From contig NC_090781.1 in assembly GCF_040054535.1 (NCBI RefSeq), positions 15,924,982-15,988,981 of the forward strand: 64,000 nt of DNA, in the 5' to 3' direction. The translations under genes and the position numbers were made by a program. The notes beneath the pieces were generated by a model, which saw nothing but the letters and a program-made list of their open reading frames with translations, was not told the DNA's origin and searched no databases. Below are positions 50,521-64,000 of the stretch, in pieces. The DNA is from Antennarius striatus (lineage: Eukaryota > Chordata > Actinopteri > Lophiiformes > Antennariidae). How positions within the stretch are numbered: position 1 is the first letter of the stretch; each line of letters begins with the position of its first letter.

Positions 50521-51030
50521 TAAAAACCGTGAAGTGTGATCGAAGAATTTCAGTTAAAATGAAAGGAAAGGTGTACAAAACTGTGGTGAGACCAGCGATG
50601 TTTGGTCTAGAGACAGTGTCACCAAAAGTGTCACTGAGGAAAAGACAGGAGACAGAGCTGGAGGTAGCAGAGATGAAGATGCTGAGGTTCTCTTTGGGAG
50701 TGACCAGGAAGGATAGGATCAGGAATGAGTACATCAGAGGGACAGCACATGTTAGAGGTTTTGGAGATAAAGTCAGAGAGGCCAGACTGAGATGGTTTGG
50801 ACATGTCCAGTGGAGAGATAGTGAATATATTGGTAGAAGGAAGCTGAGTTTTGAACTGCCAGGCAGGAGGCCTAGAGGAAGACCAAAGAGGAGGTTTATG
50901 GATGTAGTGAAAGAGGACATGAAGGTAGTTGGTGTGAGAGAAGAGGATGCAGAAGACAGGGTTAGATGGAGGCAACTGATTCGCTGTGGCAACCCCTGAA
51001 GGGAAAAGCCAAAAGGAGAAGAAGATTTTT
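50521..51030 (+). mobile_element. 5'-truncated non-LTR retrotransposon (LINE), reverse-transcriptase C-terminal end
   Basis: An open frame (50529-50999, 156 codons) holds the C-terminal part of a LINE polyprotein. Motifs in order are YKTVVRPAMFG, LEVAEMKMLRFSLGVTRKDR, NEYIRGTAHV, REARLRWFGHVQWRD, PGRRPRGRPKRRFMDVVKEDM and VRWRQLIRCGNP. It ends with the typical short 3' tail cctgaagggaaaagccaaaa and gaagaag. The catalytic RT palm and the endonuclease are absent, so it cannot move by itself. There is a small deletion after RPAM, where related copies have a Tyr-Gly. The precise clade (I favour an RTE-like one) is not certain. Confidence 0.85.
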
Positions 51031-51476
51031 AGTAAAACTTTACAGGATGCAATTAAACATTTTTTGCTCGCAGCATATTTATATACACAGATACTACTCT
51101 ACCACTGCAAGCACAGTTGTGCTGGCTCCACACCTGACCGACGTAGACTGTCATGTTTGCACATCCTGTCCTGCAGCATTAAATTAATTTTCTTCCACTG
51201 TAATGATGGACCAAGTCTGAACAAAGTTCATTATTGAAAAAGTGAAACAACCTCTGGCCATGTGCTGCTGGCATAGTTTCGCAAAAAAAAGGAGACAGAA
51301 ACTATAAAATGCCAGCAGACAGACAGAGGTTTTGCAATATTAACACTAAGATGACTCAGGTAACGACTACACACATGTCTGAATGATTCCTGAAAGCATT
51401 TATGACATTTGTCTGATGTCGCCCACCCTGTTTTTAGGTAAAGTTGCTTCTGCACTCTCCTTGAATGTCTGTTACC

Positions 51477-54400
51477 ATGGCAAAGCGTGAGACCGGCAGC
51501 ACCAGCCCTGTGGTCAGGCAGATAGACAAACAGTTCCTGGTCTGCAGCATTTGCTTGGATCATTATCACAACCCCAAAGTCCTTCCTTGTCTGCACACCT
51601 TCTGTGAAAAGTAAGTTGAATAACGTTCAAATGTTTGTGCACCACCTCTCATGAAATGTAATGTGAAATACTGTGTATTGCATGTGACAATGTGACCTGA
51701 AATGACACTACTTATGCTAACTGTTCTCTCATCACTGTGGCATCTTCCTGCTGTAAGGCAACAACTACTCTGAGACAGGCTGCATTTTTTGATTAATATT
51801 TGTGGGAGCACTGATTTCCACAGATCTGTTATACCCACATACAAAACAACAAACACACAATACTGGAAATAGTTTAGTACACAGTAAAAGTTGATTTTTT
51901 TTCTTCTGAAGTACTCTAAAATTAAAGTTTTGCATTTTCTTTCCATGGTGATCATGGTGTAGCTGCTAAATTGTCGCTTCAGCTCTTTAATGCATTTTTT
52001 TGCAACCTTTGTCTGTATAGATGTTTACAGAACTACATCCCCCCTCAGTCTTTGACACTGTCCTGCCCAGTGTGTAGACAGACATCTATCTTACCCGAAA
52101 AGGGTGTGGCAGCCTTACAGAACAACTTCTTCATCACAAACCTAATGGAGGTGTTACAGCGAGACCCAGAGTGCAGCAGACAAGAGGCCTGTAATGTTCT
52201 TGAATCAGCCAGTGCCGCAACAGCTTCTCAACCGCTCTCGTGCCCCAACCACGAGGGCAAAGTAAGTACGACAACAGACACTACAGTGGGATCTACAGCA
52301 TAGTAGGTTAAGTCAGTAGGTCATCCAGAGATTCATGGCAACACTCTTACAAGAGTCCAAACTGAATATATCTCTGCATTCATAAACCAATTTACACAAA
52401 GTATTACATGTATTTGTCTAATGCTCCACTGCACCATCTGCAGGTGATGGAGTTTTACTGCGAATCATGTGAAACAGCCATGTGTTTGGAATGTACTGAA
52501 GGAGAGCACAGGGAACATGTGACAGTTCCTTTGAGGGATGTGCTGGAACAGCACAAGTCTGTACTTAAAAATCAGCTAGATGCTGTGCGCAACAGGTACG
52601 ACTGTCTGCACTTAAATCCATTACAAGCAGAAATAATGCTTGAAAGTTTTATTCTTTGTTCATCTTTGTTTCTGTCCTCTGGCAGACTACCTCAACTGAC
52701 AGCTGCCCTTGACCTTGTGAATGAGATCTCCAAACAGCTTACAGAACGCAAAAATGATGCTGTGACTGAAATCAGTAAAACTTTTGAGGATCTGGAGAAG
52801 GCCTTGCACCAACGTAAGACAGCCCTCATAACTGAAGTAGAGAACATCTGCAGCACCAAGCAGAAGGTCAGACATTATGATTTCTCTCCCTTTCTTTATG
52901 TAAGTCTGGAAATTTGTTCTCATGTATTGTGTTTTAGAGGGATCACCACTGACTGTCAGCCTCCATCTTTTTGGACACTCTTAGGTGCTTCAAGCCCAGC
53001 TGACCTCTCTGCTTCAGGGCAAAGAGAATATTCAAAGCAGCTGCAACTTCACAGAGCAGGCTTTGAGCCATGGCAGTGCCACTGAGGTCCTATTGGTCCA
53101 GAAACAAATGGGGGAGCGGGTCAGTGCCTTGGCACGACATAGCTTTCCTGAACATCCTCACGAAAATGGACATCTTGAGTGCCAGGTGGAGACAGATGGA
53201 CTGAGGCGGTCCATCCAGAACCTGGGAGTCCTGATCACAACAGGTGCTGTAGGGCATACCAGTGTTGCAACAGGTGAAGGTCTGCGACACGCATTGGTTT
53301 GCCAGCACACCACTGTCACAGTCACAACTAAAGACAAGGATGGTGAACTGGTGAAAACTGGTAATGCTGCTCTGAGGGCAGAGATTGTGTCTGCAGAAGG
53401 AGTGTGCACTGAGGCTGAGGTAGTGGACAACAAGAACGGCACCTATGAGGTTGGATATACAATCCGCTCAGAGGGAGAATTCAGCTTCTCCTTGCTGCTA
53501 TATGAGCAGCCAGTGAGGGGGAGTCCATTCCGTTTGCGGGCTGTCAAACCTTCAGACGTGCTGCAGTCACCAGATGATGTTAAGAGAAGAGTAAAATCCC
53601 CGAGTGGAGGAGGAGGTCATGTTCGACAGAAAGCTGTACGCAGGCCCTCCAGCATGTATAGCACCACCAAGAAAAAAGAAAACCCAATAGAAGATGAGCT
53701 GATCTACAGAGTGGGTGGGTGAATATAAGGCTAGTTCTATTTTTAACTATGGTAATCATGGTAAATCCAGAGTGCAGAAAGTCAGATTTCCAAAGACAAG
53801 CTGAGTACTTGATGATGACAAAAATTCATTTTGATTAATTTTTTTGAGGCCCAACTGTTAATAATTTGCACATACACAGTGCTGACGCAGCCTGATGTCT
53901 TGTTGACATGACAGGGACGAGAGGTCGAGATAAAGGAGAGTTCACTAACCTACAAGGCATTTCAACTTCCGGTAATGGACGGATTGTGGTGGCAGACAGC
54001 AACAACCAGTGCATACAGGTCAGCGTCTGTGCAAGACTTTGATTAATTATCCCAACATCAGGATGTGGAGAAATAGAATGTTTGCTTTTTCTAGGTCTTT
54101 TCAAATGATGGCCAATTTAAAATGAGGTTTGGGGTCAGAGGTCGTACTCCAGGACAACTACAGCGCCCCACGGGGGTCACAGTGGACATGAACGGTGACA
54201 TAATTGTGGCTGACTATGACAACAGATGGATCAGCATCTTCTCCTCTGATGGCAAGTTCAAGGTGAATATTCTGAGCCAGGAAAATAAATGTTTTCACGT
54301 TGCAAATTAAATGTTCCAGTGAATGACAAAGCTGTCCCCCTGGATGTCACAGAACAAAATCGGTGCTGGAAGACTGATGGGACCCAAAGGTGTGGCTGTG

Positions 54401-56270
54401 GATAAGAACGGGCATATCATTACTGTTGACAATAAGGCCTGTTGTGTATTCATCTTCCAATCAAATGGGAAGCTGGTGACAAAGTTTGGAGCCAGAGGAA
54501 CATCAGACAGACACTTTGCTGGTACTGTTTTTTACTGTATTTGTATCATTAATAGTGTCACTACAGAAAAACAAGATGCACACTGAACAATGCTTCATGT
54601 ATCAGGGCAAGTGATTGGGCCAGATTTACAGATTTTAATTACATTTTATTTTCTATAGGAAGGATTTTTTAATTTTATTTATTTATTTATTTATTTATTT
54701 TTTTACAAATGTAATTTCTTTAGCAATACACATGTTTCTATACACTCTTTATGTTAGTTTAAGTAATGTAAGCATGCAGAGTTTGTTATTTGATTATGAC
54801 TTCAATGCAGTTAGTGATCCTTTATTGTTGCATTGCAAACTTGGACATGATCCTCACAGCACAAGATTAAATTTTGAGAGGAAAACATTCATAATTAAAT
54901 CATGCATGAAAAAAATATGATAATCTTCTTGTTGCCCCTGAATTTAATATAGATGTAAAAAAATAACAATTGAATTAGAATTTGCTTCCATTACTAGAAT
55001 TATGTGGAAATAAGACTTAATGTAAGTTGTACTATTGCAATGCAGTATTTCAGTTTAAATTCATTTGATCTTTTAATTTATTTTCTCAACTTGGACCTTT
55101 TCTTTTTTTTGTAGAAAAGAGTGGTGCAAACATTGCACTGGAACAAAAGCTTAGTAAATCTGGCCCTGTTTTCAGTAAGTAATCAATCCCTTGTGAATGT
55201 AACCTGAGAAAACATACCATTATTTTTATGTGTTACTACATGTCATGTTGTTTTGTTTGTCCCACGTAAGCGATCAACAATCACAGAATCACTTTGTTAC
55301 CATTGTGTCTTGTTTTGCCAAAGTCCCCAATTAGATTGGAACTTCCTCTTTATGTTGTTCAGCAGAAGATGAGTCATCTTTCCTCTGTTCCTTTTTGTCT
55401 CCTCTTTTGTTTCCAGGTCCTCACTTTGTGGCCGTAAATAACAAAAATGAAATAGTCGTAACTGACTTTCATAACCATTCAGTCAAGGTATGGTGAATGT
55501 GAACATTTGTTACTATAATGAAGCCATATTGGAAGTATTATGATGAATAATACTGGGAAAAGGTCCATTTTCAATCAGCAACAGCAAACATACCCAGTTT
55601 CTCTGCTCTGTGGTTCTTTCTCTGCTCTGTGTTTCTGGATGTTCTTGGAGGGCATTCTTTTTGAGTATTTTTCTATTTAAATGTAATGAGTCTCTCCTAT
55701 GGGCTACTATGAAATATTAAAATAAACAGACCTGAACATCAGAAACAATAAAAAAGAAACTTAATTTAACAATAATTTAACAATGTAGTTTTAACAATAT
55801 GATTCACATACTACTCCAATTAATTATATTTTTTATTTTTTGGGACTGTCATGTTTTCCTTCTGCTCTTTAATACAGGTGTACAATGCAGATGGAGAGTT
55901 CCTGTTTAAATTTGGCTCCCATGGAGAAGGGAATGGCCAATTCAATGCTCCAACAGGTGTGGCTGTGGATGCCAATGGGAATATTATTGTTGCTGACTGG
56001 GGCAACAGTCGGATCCAGGTTAGCTTGACAGAACTGCACCACATTAATTATTGACGACAAATTTGTAAATGTATTACTCATTCATCCAACATTTTTGTCT
56101 GCTGTATAATCATCCAGGTGTTTGATAGTGCTGGATCCTTCTTGTCCTACATCAACACATCAGCAGACCCTCTTTATGGACCTCAAGGCCTGGCTCTCAC
56201 ATCAGATGGACATGTGGCAGTGGCAGACTCTGGGAATCATTGCTTCAAGGTCTACCGTTACCTGCAGTAG
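51477..56270 (+). CDS. trim3: TRIM3 (RING E3 ubiquitin ligase, TRIM-NHL)
   Basis: TRIM3 is a brain-enriched E3 ligase acting at synapses and on vesicle traffic. Exons: 51477-51610, 52021-52261, 52444-52595, 52686-52866, 52985-53714, 53915-54018, 54095-54262, 54353-54521, (optional 55115-55174), 55417-55487, 55878-56018, 56118-56270. Phases agree: 747 residues without the optional exon and 767 with it; the human protein has 744. RING C23-C63 (CSIC, CLHTFC, CPVC), B-box C119-H150, coiled coil about 155-290, filamin about 329-425, then six NHL blades from 480 to the terminal [14 protein letters not shown] at the start, [17 protein letters not shown]-like linker residues and [14 protein letters not shown] favour TRIM3 over its close relative TRIM2. 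The ATG sits in a good context (gttaccATGG) in an exon with an upstream acceptor at 51436. Confidence 0.95.
54674..54700. repeat. (ATTT)n microsatellite in a trim3 intron
   Basis: Tetranucleotide run about six units long, in the intron before the optional exon. Confidence 0.85.
55115..55174 (+). other. trim3: trim3 60-nt in-frame exon inside the NHL domain
   Basis: A polypyrimidine tract plus tag precedes and a perfect gtaagt follows 60 nt. These start and end in phase 1, the same phase as the introns on either side. Inclusion would replace the glycine between DRHFA and PHFVAV by [21 protein letters not shown], a net gain of 20 residues at the entry of NHL blade 4. The usual mammalian TRIM3 and TRIM2 sequences lack it, so I infer a cassette exon. 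Without transcript data a decoy exon is possible. Confidence 0.65.
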
Positions 56271-58012
56271 AGACCCCAAACAGTCACTGTTCTGACAAAA
56301 CATAACTGAGAATTTCACCGAGTGCAATGACCTTTCCAACGCAGCCTTTTGATGTGCACATGATCTGATCTCCTGAAAATAACTTATTTAAGCCTGAGTT
56401 TAATCCTCCTTATACTGTATGTGCTTAAGGTTGATCTTAACGCTGGCAAATGTAGCATCACTGAGACAAGTAATGGACAGAAGTGGACAGCTGTTAGAGG
56501 CTGTTAATTGTATTATTACACCACACATCTGTGAGACCTGATTTGGGAAATATTCAAGTATTTAATGAGCGATAACCTGTCCAAATGCATGAAGTTTCAT
56601 GTTATCTTGACGCCTAGGCATCAGCACAGTGTATCCATCAGTTGCTTTTCTCTTCAAGTAGATAATGCTTGCAGTGAAATGAACAGCGCAATGCTTCTGT
56701 CACAATGAAATATAAATTTTAATAATTTACTGACATTTCATAAAAATGTCATCACCATCTGTGCATTGACTTGCTGTATGTACTGTATATACATGAATGT
56801 ATATTGTGTATATTAATATCACTCTGTATGTATTTGCTATGATTTCAAAACCCATAGCCTTCTGGCTATTCAGACAGCAGCAGTCAATGATTTCAGGATA
56901 AAATGTGCGGCAGCTGTTAATAAGTGCTTTTTAAATATACCCAGCAAATGCTTCAAAGGACGCTATCATATTTATTGTTAATATAGGCACCACATACACC
57001 ACATTTGTGTTGGTATCAGTTGTTTAAAATGGAGGAAAACAAAATTAAAAATAATAATTTATTTTATACACTAGCTCAGCTGTCAAATCTTATTTTTCTA
57101 AACTGATGTGCTTCACACTTGAGCCTATTCACTTTAAATGGAATCCAGTTCACCACTCATCTGGAAAATGTATCACTGTTTCCACAGTTACAAACTTGTT
57201 TCTGTCTTAATATTCAATTATAGGATAACAAGTTTATATGTTCAGAATTATTATCCTAAGATTGGAATTCACAAAAAATTGTATTGTACCTTTAGCTATT
57301 AAAAAGCTTTATTCATGATAAACCAGAAAGAATGCATATCTCAGGTAATTCATCCAAATTAAATTGCCACATGACTGTAAATAATTTTCTTTGTTTTTAA
57401 AGACTTTGAGAGCTTTGCATAAAAACCTGTTACACTTGTTAGATGCACTCTCGATCACAAAAGATATTGGGATAAAATAAGAACTCTTTTTGAATTTTGT
57501 CAATGATTTTACATGAGAAACATTGATCATTTATCAGATGCAATGTGATAGAATTCTAATCCAAGTTTCAAAACACACTGACTGATGGTACTGTTGCAAG
57601 ATATTTAACAAAACACTGTGAGTTTGTGCCTGCATTACATCACGGCATGACTCCTAAGAAAACCTTAGAGGTGTCGCTGTTCTTCATTCATCAAGTATAT
57701 TCATTTTGTGTAACATCACAAGAGCAGTGCTACATCACATGACCACGTGACATTGTTATAAAAACCCTTACAGCATTTAACCCCCCCCCCCCAGTGTAGA
57801 AATTATATGACTTGCACATGTAAAGCCATTTTTAATGCACCAGATCTGTTGTTTGACTTGTTTCCAAACAGGAGTCTAGATTTCAAGAGCAACTGGCTCA
57901 TCTGACAAAAGTATGTAATGTCTGAAACATTGTTTGTGTCACACCACGTCAAAGTACAATTCTGTTATCTGTATGAATAAGCACTGGTAATAAAAGCACA
58001 AGGTTTACTGAC

Positions 58013-58015
<3 letters not shown>
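56271..58015 (+). other. trim3 3' UTR and spacer
   Basis: AT-rich sequence after the trim3 stop with a 12-C run at 57781-57792. AATAAA at 57989-57994 could be the poly(A) signal about 1.7 kb after the stop. No other gene is seen. Confidence 0.4.

Positions 58016-58098
<83 letters not shown>
58016..58098. repeat. (CT)n microsatellite, about 41 uninterrupted units
   Basis: Perfect CT run of about 83 bp, a pure polypyrimidine/polypurine tract lying about 0.5 kb upstream of the alpha-tubulin promoter. Confidence 0.95.
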
Positions 58099-58101
<3 letters not shown>

Positions 58102-58555
58102 TTAATATTACCACTTTTGACACAAAACTGACCAATGTTCAACTAAATCAACTAATGAACGCTCCCAATTTACCTGGAAAGAAGATTGAAGAGCGCTTTC
58201 CGCATAATTGCACTGCACATTCTACAGTAGCAGGCAAACTGTGTAACATTGCTCCATAACACTAAATTATGTAAATATGGGCAGTAAACCATTTCATTTC
58301 TAAATTGTTTCATGTACAATGTAAAAATGAAGTTCATGTTGAAAGTAACCAAACTACTGAATAAATTTAGTAAACGAATGCAGTCTCTGAATTTTAGTTG
58401 TGTTAAGGTAGAAGAACATGGAACTAGTGAAGTATATATGTTCACATTTGTAGTTTACTCTGCTATTAAACATGATTCACTTTCCGAACGTCGGAGATGT
58501 AACGGGATCCCAGTAAGTATGAACCCTGTCAATGACCTGTCAGCTTCAAGTTTAG

Positions 58556-58634
58556 CCAATAAGAATTCCCCATGTGACTTCACAGTAACCAATCAGATGC
58601 AGCAGCACCCTTCCACCTGGAAGAGTGTATTAAG
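58556..58634 (+). promoter_or_regulatory. Alpha-tubulin core promoter
   Basis: Two CCAAT boxes in the same direction (58556-58560 and 58589-58593) are followed by a TATA-like TATTAA (58628). A transcription start near 58655-58665 would give a leader of about 90-100 nt before the ATG at 58755. The arrangement is seen directly; its use is inferred. Confidence 0.6.
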
Positions 58635-58754
58635 TGCGCTGCCCAGTGAATTTGGGCAGTAGCTTTGAGAGCAGCTCACGTACCGGAGCAGCTGTGAGCA
58701 AACTAGTGACTTCTTTACTTTTTCAACGTTCAGCATATTCTTCATTCCTCAATA

Positions 58755-61861
<3,107 letters not shown>

Positions 61862-61950
61862 TGCCTTGAACTCATATTCTGATCTGTTCCTGGTTAAAAT
61901 GGGAGGCTGGAACATTTTATGTGTTCAATTTTTCCTCTTTTCAAATGTCA

Positions 61951-61956
61951 AATAAA
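61951..61956 (+). terminator. Alpha-tubulin poly(A) signal
   Basis: AATAAA about 90 nt after the stop codon, followed by a T/G-rich stretch (attgttcaattg, attgtctt). Confidence 0.75.
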
Positions 61957-62305
61957 AATTGTTCAATTGCACCAACCATTGTCTTATTAAATTCATTCTT
62001 CACAAGTGCTGTTGGAGACAGTTTGTAATTGTGGTTTGTGGGCAGTTTTTCAATGTACCATTTGAAAACCTCATGTTCATTTTCGGCTCTGATACACAAC
62101 TGAATGTGGTGACCGGTTAACTAGTTCGTTGTATCGTGGGGAGTCATGCTATCAGACGGCTGGGTTTTTAAGTAAGGTGGCCATGAGTAGTCACGATTAA
62201 AATCATTAATGCTTTTTTTTTTTTTCTCTTGAGACTGTTGCAGCACCTTCCATTACCATTTCTGCCTTCTCTGTCCTTGACAAGTAGGTGCGGTAATGCT
62301 CATCG

Positions 62306-63097
62306 GTGTCAGCCATGATGTCACCCGAAGTTATACCAGATTGGCTCTGGAATCATTTCAGCCTGGCGGCAACAGTTCTCGGGTGTGTGGAAGCATTTCA
62401 AGAAAACAAAACAAAAAGTGTGCAATGCAATACCTACAAGACAGAACTTGCCTTCAATGGCAGCACAACTGCTATGCACAAGCACCTGAAAAGGAAACGC
62501 GTGGCTTGTGACAACGATGAAGAGGGTCTGTCTTTTTTGTAAGCTAGCTGGCTACTTAGCTGGTAGTATTAGTGTAAACGGAGAACAACTTACCACTTAC
62601 CCATAGAGCTGTAAACATTAGTATTAATGATAAATGTTTGATTCATTAGCTGCTCTTAGCCCACATAATTCATGTTTTTTTGACGATACAGGTGCCTACC
62701 TCATTGTTGCTGTATTTGGTGCCAAACACAAATTAAGGGAAGAAAAAAACTTTAAAAAAATGAACCTGAAGTATTTATTTTTGTTTTGTGTAGGCAAGTG
62801 CCTTTCGTTATTTTACTCAGCTTTTTTCACTTCATGCAACAGTTAGACAGTTTTGTTGCTACAAGCATATTTCACTAAAGATTTAATGTACTATCATTGT
62901 ATATGCCTTTTTTATTTGGCATATACCTTAAACACTTCAAGCTGAAAAATAAAGATGGTTATATCAGAGCAGCTTCCTGCTGGTGCGATAAGGCGTGTTT
63001 TACATTCAATTTATGTATGAACTGATTGATCAAATAATTGAAAAAAATCATCTTTGATTAGTCAACTATCAAAATAATCATTAATAGCAGCCTTAGT
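62306..63097 (+). pseudogene. Decayed hAT transposon with broken BED zinc finger
   Basis: The frame at 62306-62542 resembles the N-terminus of a hAT transposase. WLWNHFSLA is followed by a BED-finger layout, KSVQCNTYKTELAFNGSTTAM then HKHLKRKR. In an intact finger the pattern is Cys-X2-Cys then His-X3-5-His; here the second Cys is Tyr and the last His is Arg, so zinc binding is lost. The frame stops soon after. Further right, at about 63022-63097, the phrases gattagtcaactatcaaaat and taatcattaatagcagcctt match the terminal region of fish hAT elements. Most of the transposase is missing, so this is an internally deleted remnant. Confidence 0.6.
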
Positions 63098-64000
63098 TTA
63101 AAGTAGTTCCTGCAGTTGCTAGACTGGATTTCCTCAGGGAACTGGGATATTTAATATAAAATGAAGAAGTTTCTATTGGGACTGCTTGAACACTTATCTG
63201 CATGAATATTATTCATTAAATTTACTCGTGAATTGATTAGCAGATGTCTCTTGTTGGTAACTAATTGGATGAATGACAGAATGCCAGAAATGCAAGTGTT
63301 TCTTTTTGGATTGAAAGTAATACAGAAAAAGAGATGGATGTGCAGGTTTAAAAATTTTAAGCCACAACAGTTTTAGATCCTGAAAACCATATGCTGTACT
63401 GATGGGCGAAGGAGCAAATGGGGAATGTATTGAATATGGGTACGTCTGGAGAGTGAGCCCAATGTAAGAGGTTGAGTTAAGAATCACCAAATATTTTTTC
63501 TTCAAGAAACTAATTCTGAGTTACATGGTCAGCAGAAGCCATAATACTTGATGTTTTCTTGAAAAATTATTTATTTGCAGACCATGATATGATCTTGGTC
63601 TATGTTACAAATACTTACAGAACATTTAGTATGCATGTTTTAACAATAACCAGTCCCAAAAGGTATAGGTATTACATATGTATATACATAAATACATGTG
63701 CATAAAAAAAGGTCTGAATGCAGTCCAAGCTGAGTCGAATAAAACAGTACAATGATGCAGTGTCAAACCAAGTAAAATTGTGCACTAAAAAAATCATACA
63801 TGGGGTAAACGTTTCATGAATGTATCATGTTACAGGTTGCATAGAATTCCTTTCAATTTCAAAATAAAACGAAATGCACCTCACATTTATGAAGTAATGC
63901 TATGATGTTAGCATCTATCATATGATATAACTACTATGAGGTAATCAGATATTATGGCAATCTGGTGCCTGGATCTTTGATAAAAACATGGATGATTGGA
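63098..64000. other. Gene-free right end
   Basis: AT-rich sequence with no gene or repeat that I can name. Confidence 0.5.

Noticed and set aside
50513-50992. 159-codon minus-strand Ser/Leu-rich frame
   Set aside because: Antisense of the LINE fragment, whose + strand frame has clear reverse-transcriptase motifs.
51477-56270. Assignment as TRIM2
   Set aside because: The N-terminus MAKRE, the linker [16 protein letters not shown] and the [14 protein letters not shown] blade fit TRIM3 better; the adjacent arfip2 agrees.

Overview
The window looks like nuclear DNA of a ray-finned (teleost) fish. It carries spliced vertebrate genes with GT-AG introns, many (CA/GT)n microsatellites, two DANA/HE1-like tRNA-derived SINE copies bounded by target-site duplications, remnants of Tc1/mariner, pogo-like and hAT DNA transposons, and truncated LINE 3' ends. 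I see no bacterial, organellar or viral gene set, no CRISPR array and no rRNA or true tRNA gene.

Layout. Positions 1-24,900 hold no supportable gene, only microsatellites, SINEs and transposon remnants. Four protein genes follow, all on the + strand: (1) 25,665-29,937, arfaptin-2 (arfip2); (2) 34,536-40,551, a formin-homology-2 protein of the FHDC1 family; (3) 51,477-56,270, trim3 (RING, B-box, filamin, NHL), probably with non-coding first exons further upstream near 43.2-43.4 kb; (4) 58,755-61,861, an alpha-tubulin. The right end (62.3-63.1 kb) carries a decayed hAT transposon with a damaged BED zinc finger.

The order arfaptin - FHDC - TRIM2/3 matches human 4q31 (ARFIP1-FHDC1-TRIM2). The proteins here, however, are of the ARFIP2 and TRIM3 type, which are neighbours on human 11p15 with, as far as I recall, no FHDC gene between them. 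The FHDC gene is therefore best read as the partner copy of FHDC1 from the early vertebrate genome duplications, kept in fish. The four products share a cytoskeleton and membrane theme (Golgi BAR protein, actin/microtubule formin, neuronal E3 ligase, tubulin), but nothing in the sequence shows co-regulation.

The most interesting feature inside a gene is a 60-nt phase-1 exon in trim3 that would add 20 residues at the start of the fourth NHL blade. arfip2 has similar symmetrical phase-1 exons (63 and 87 nt), and the FHDC gene has a GC-AG intron. I did not find an undescribed multi-gene system in the window.
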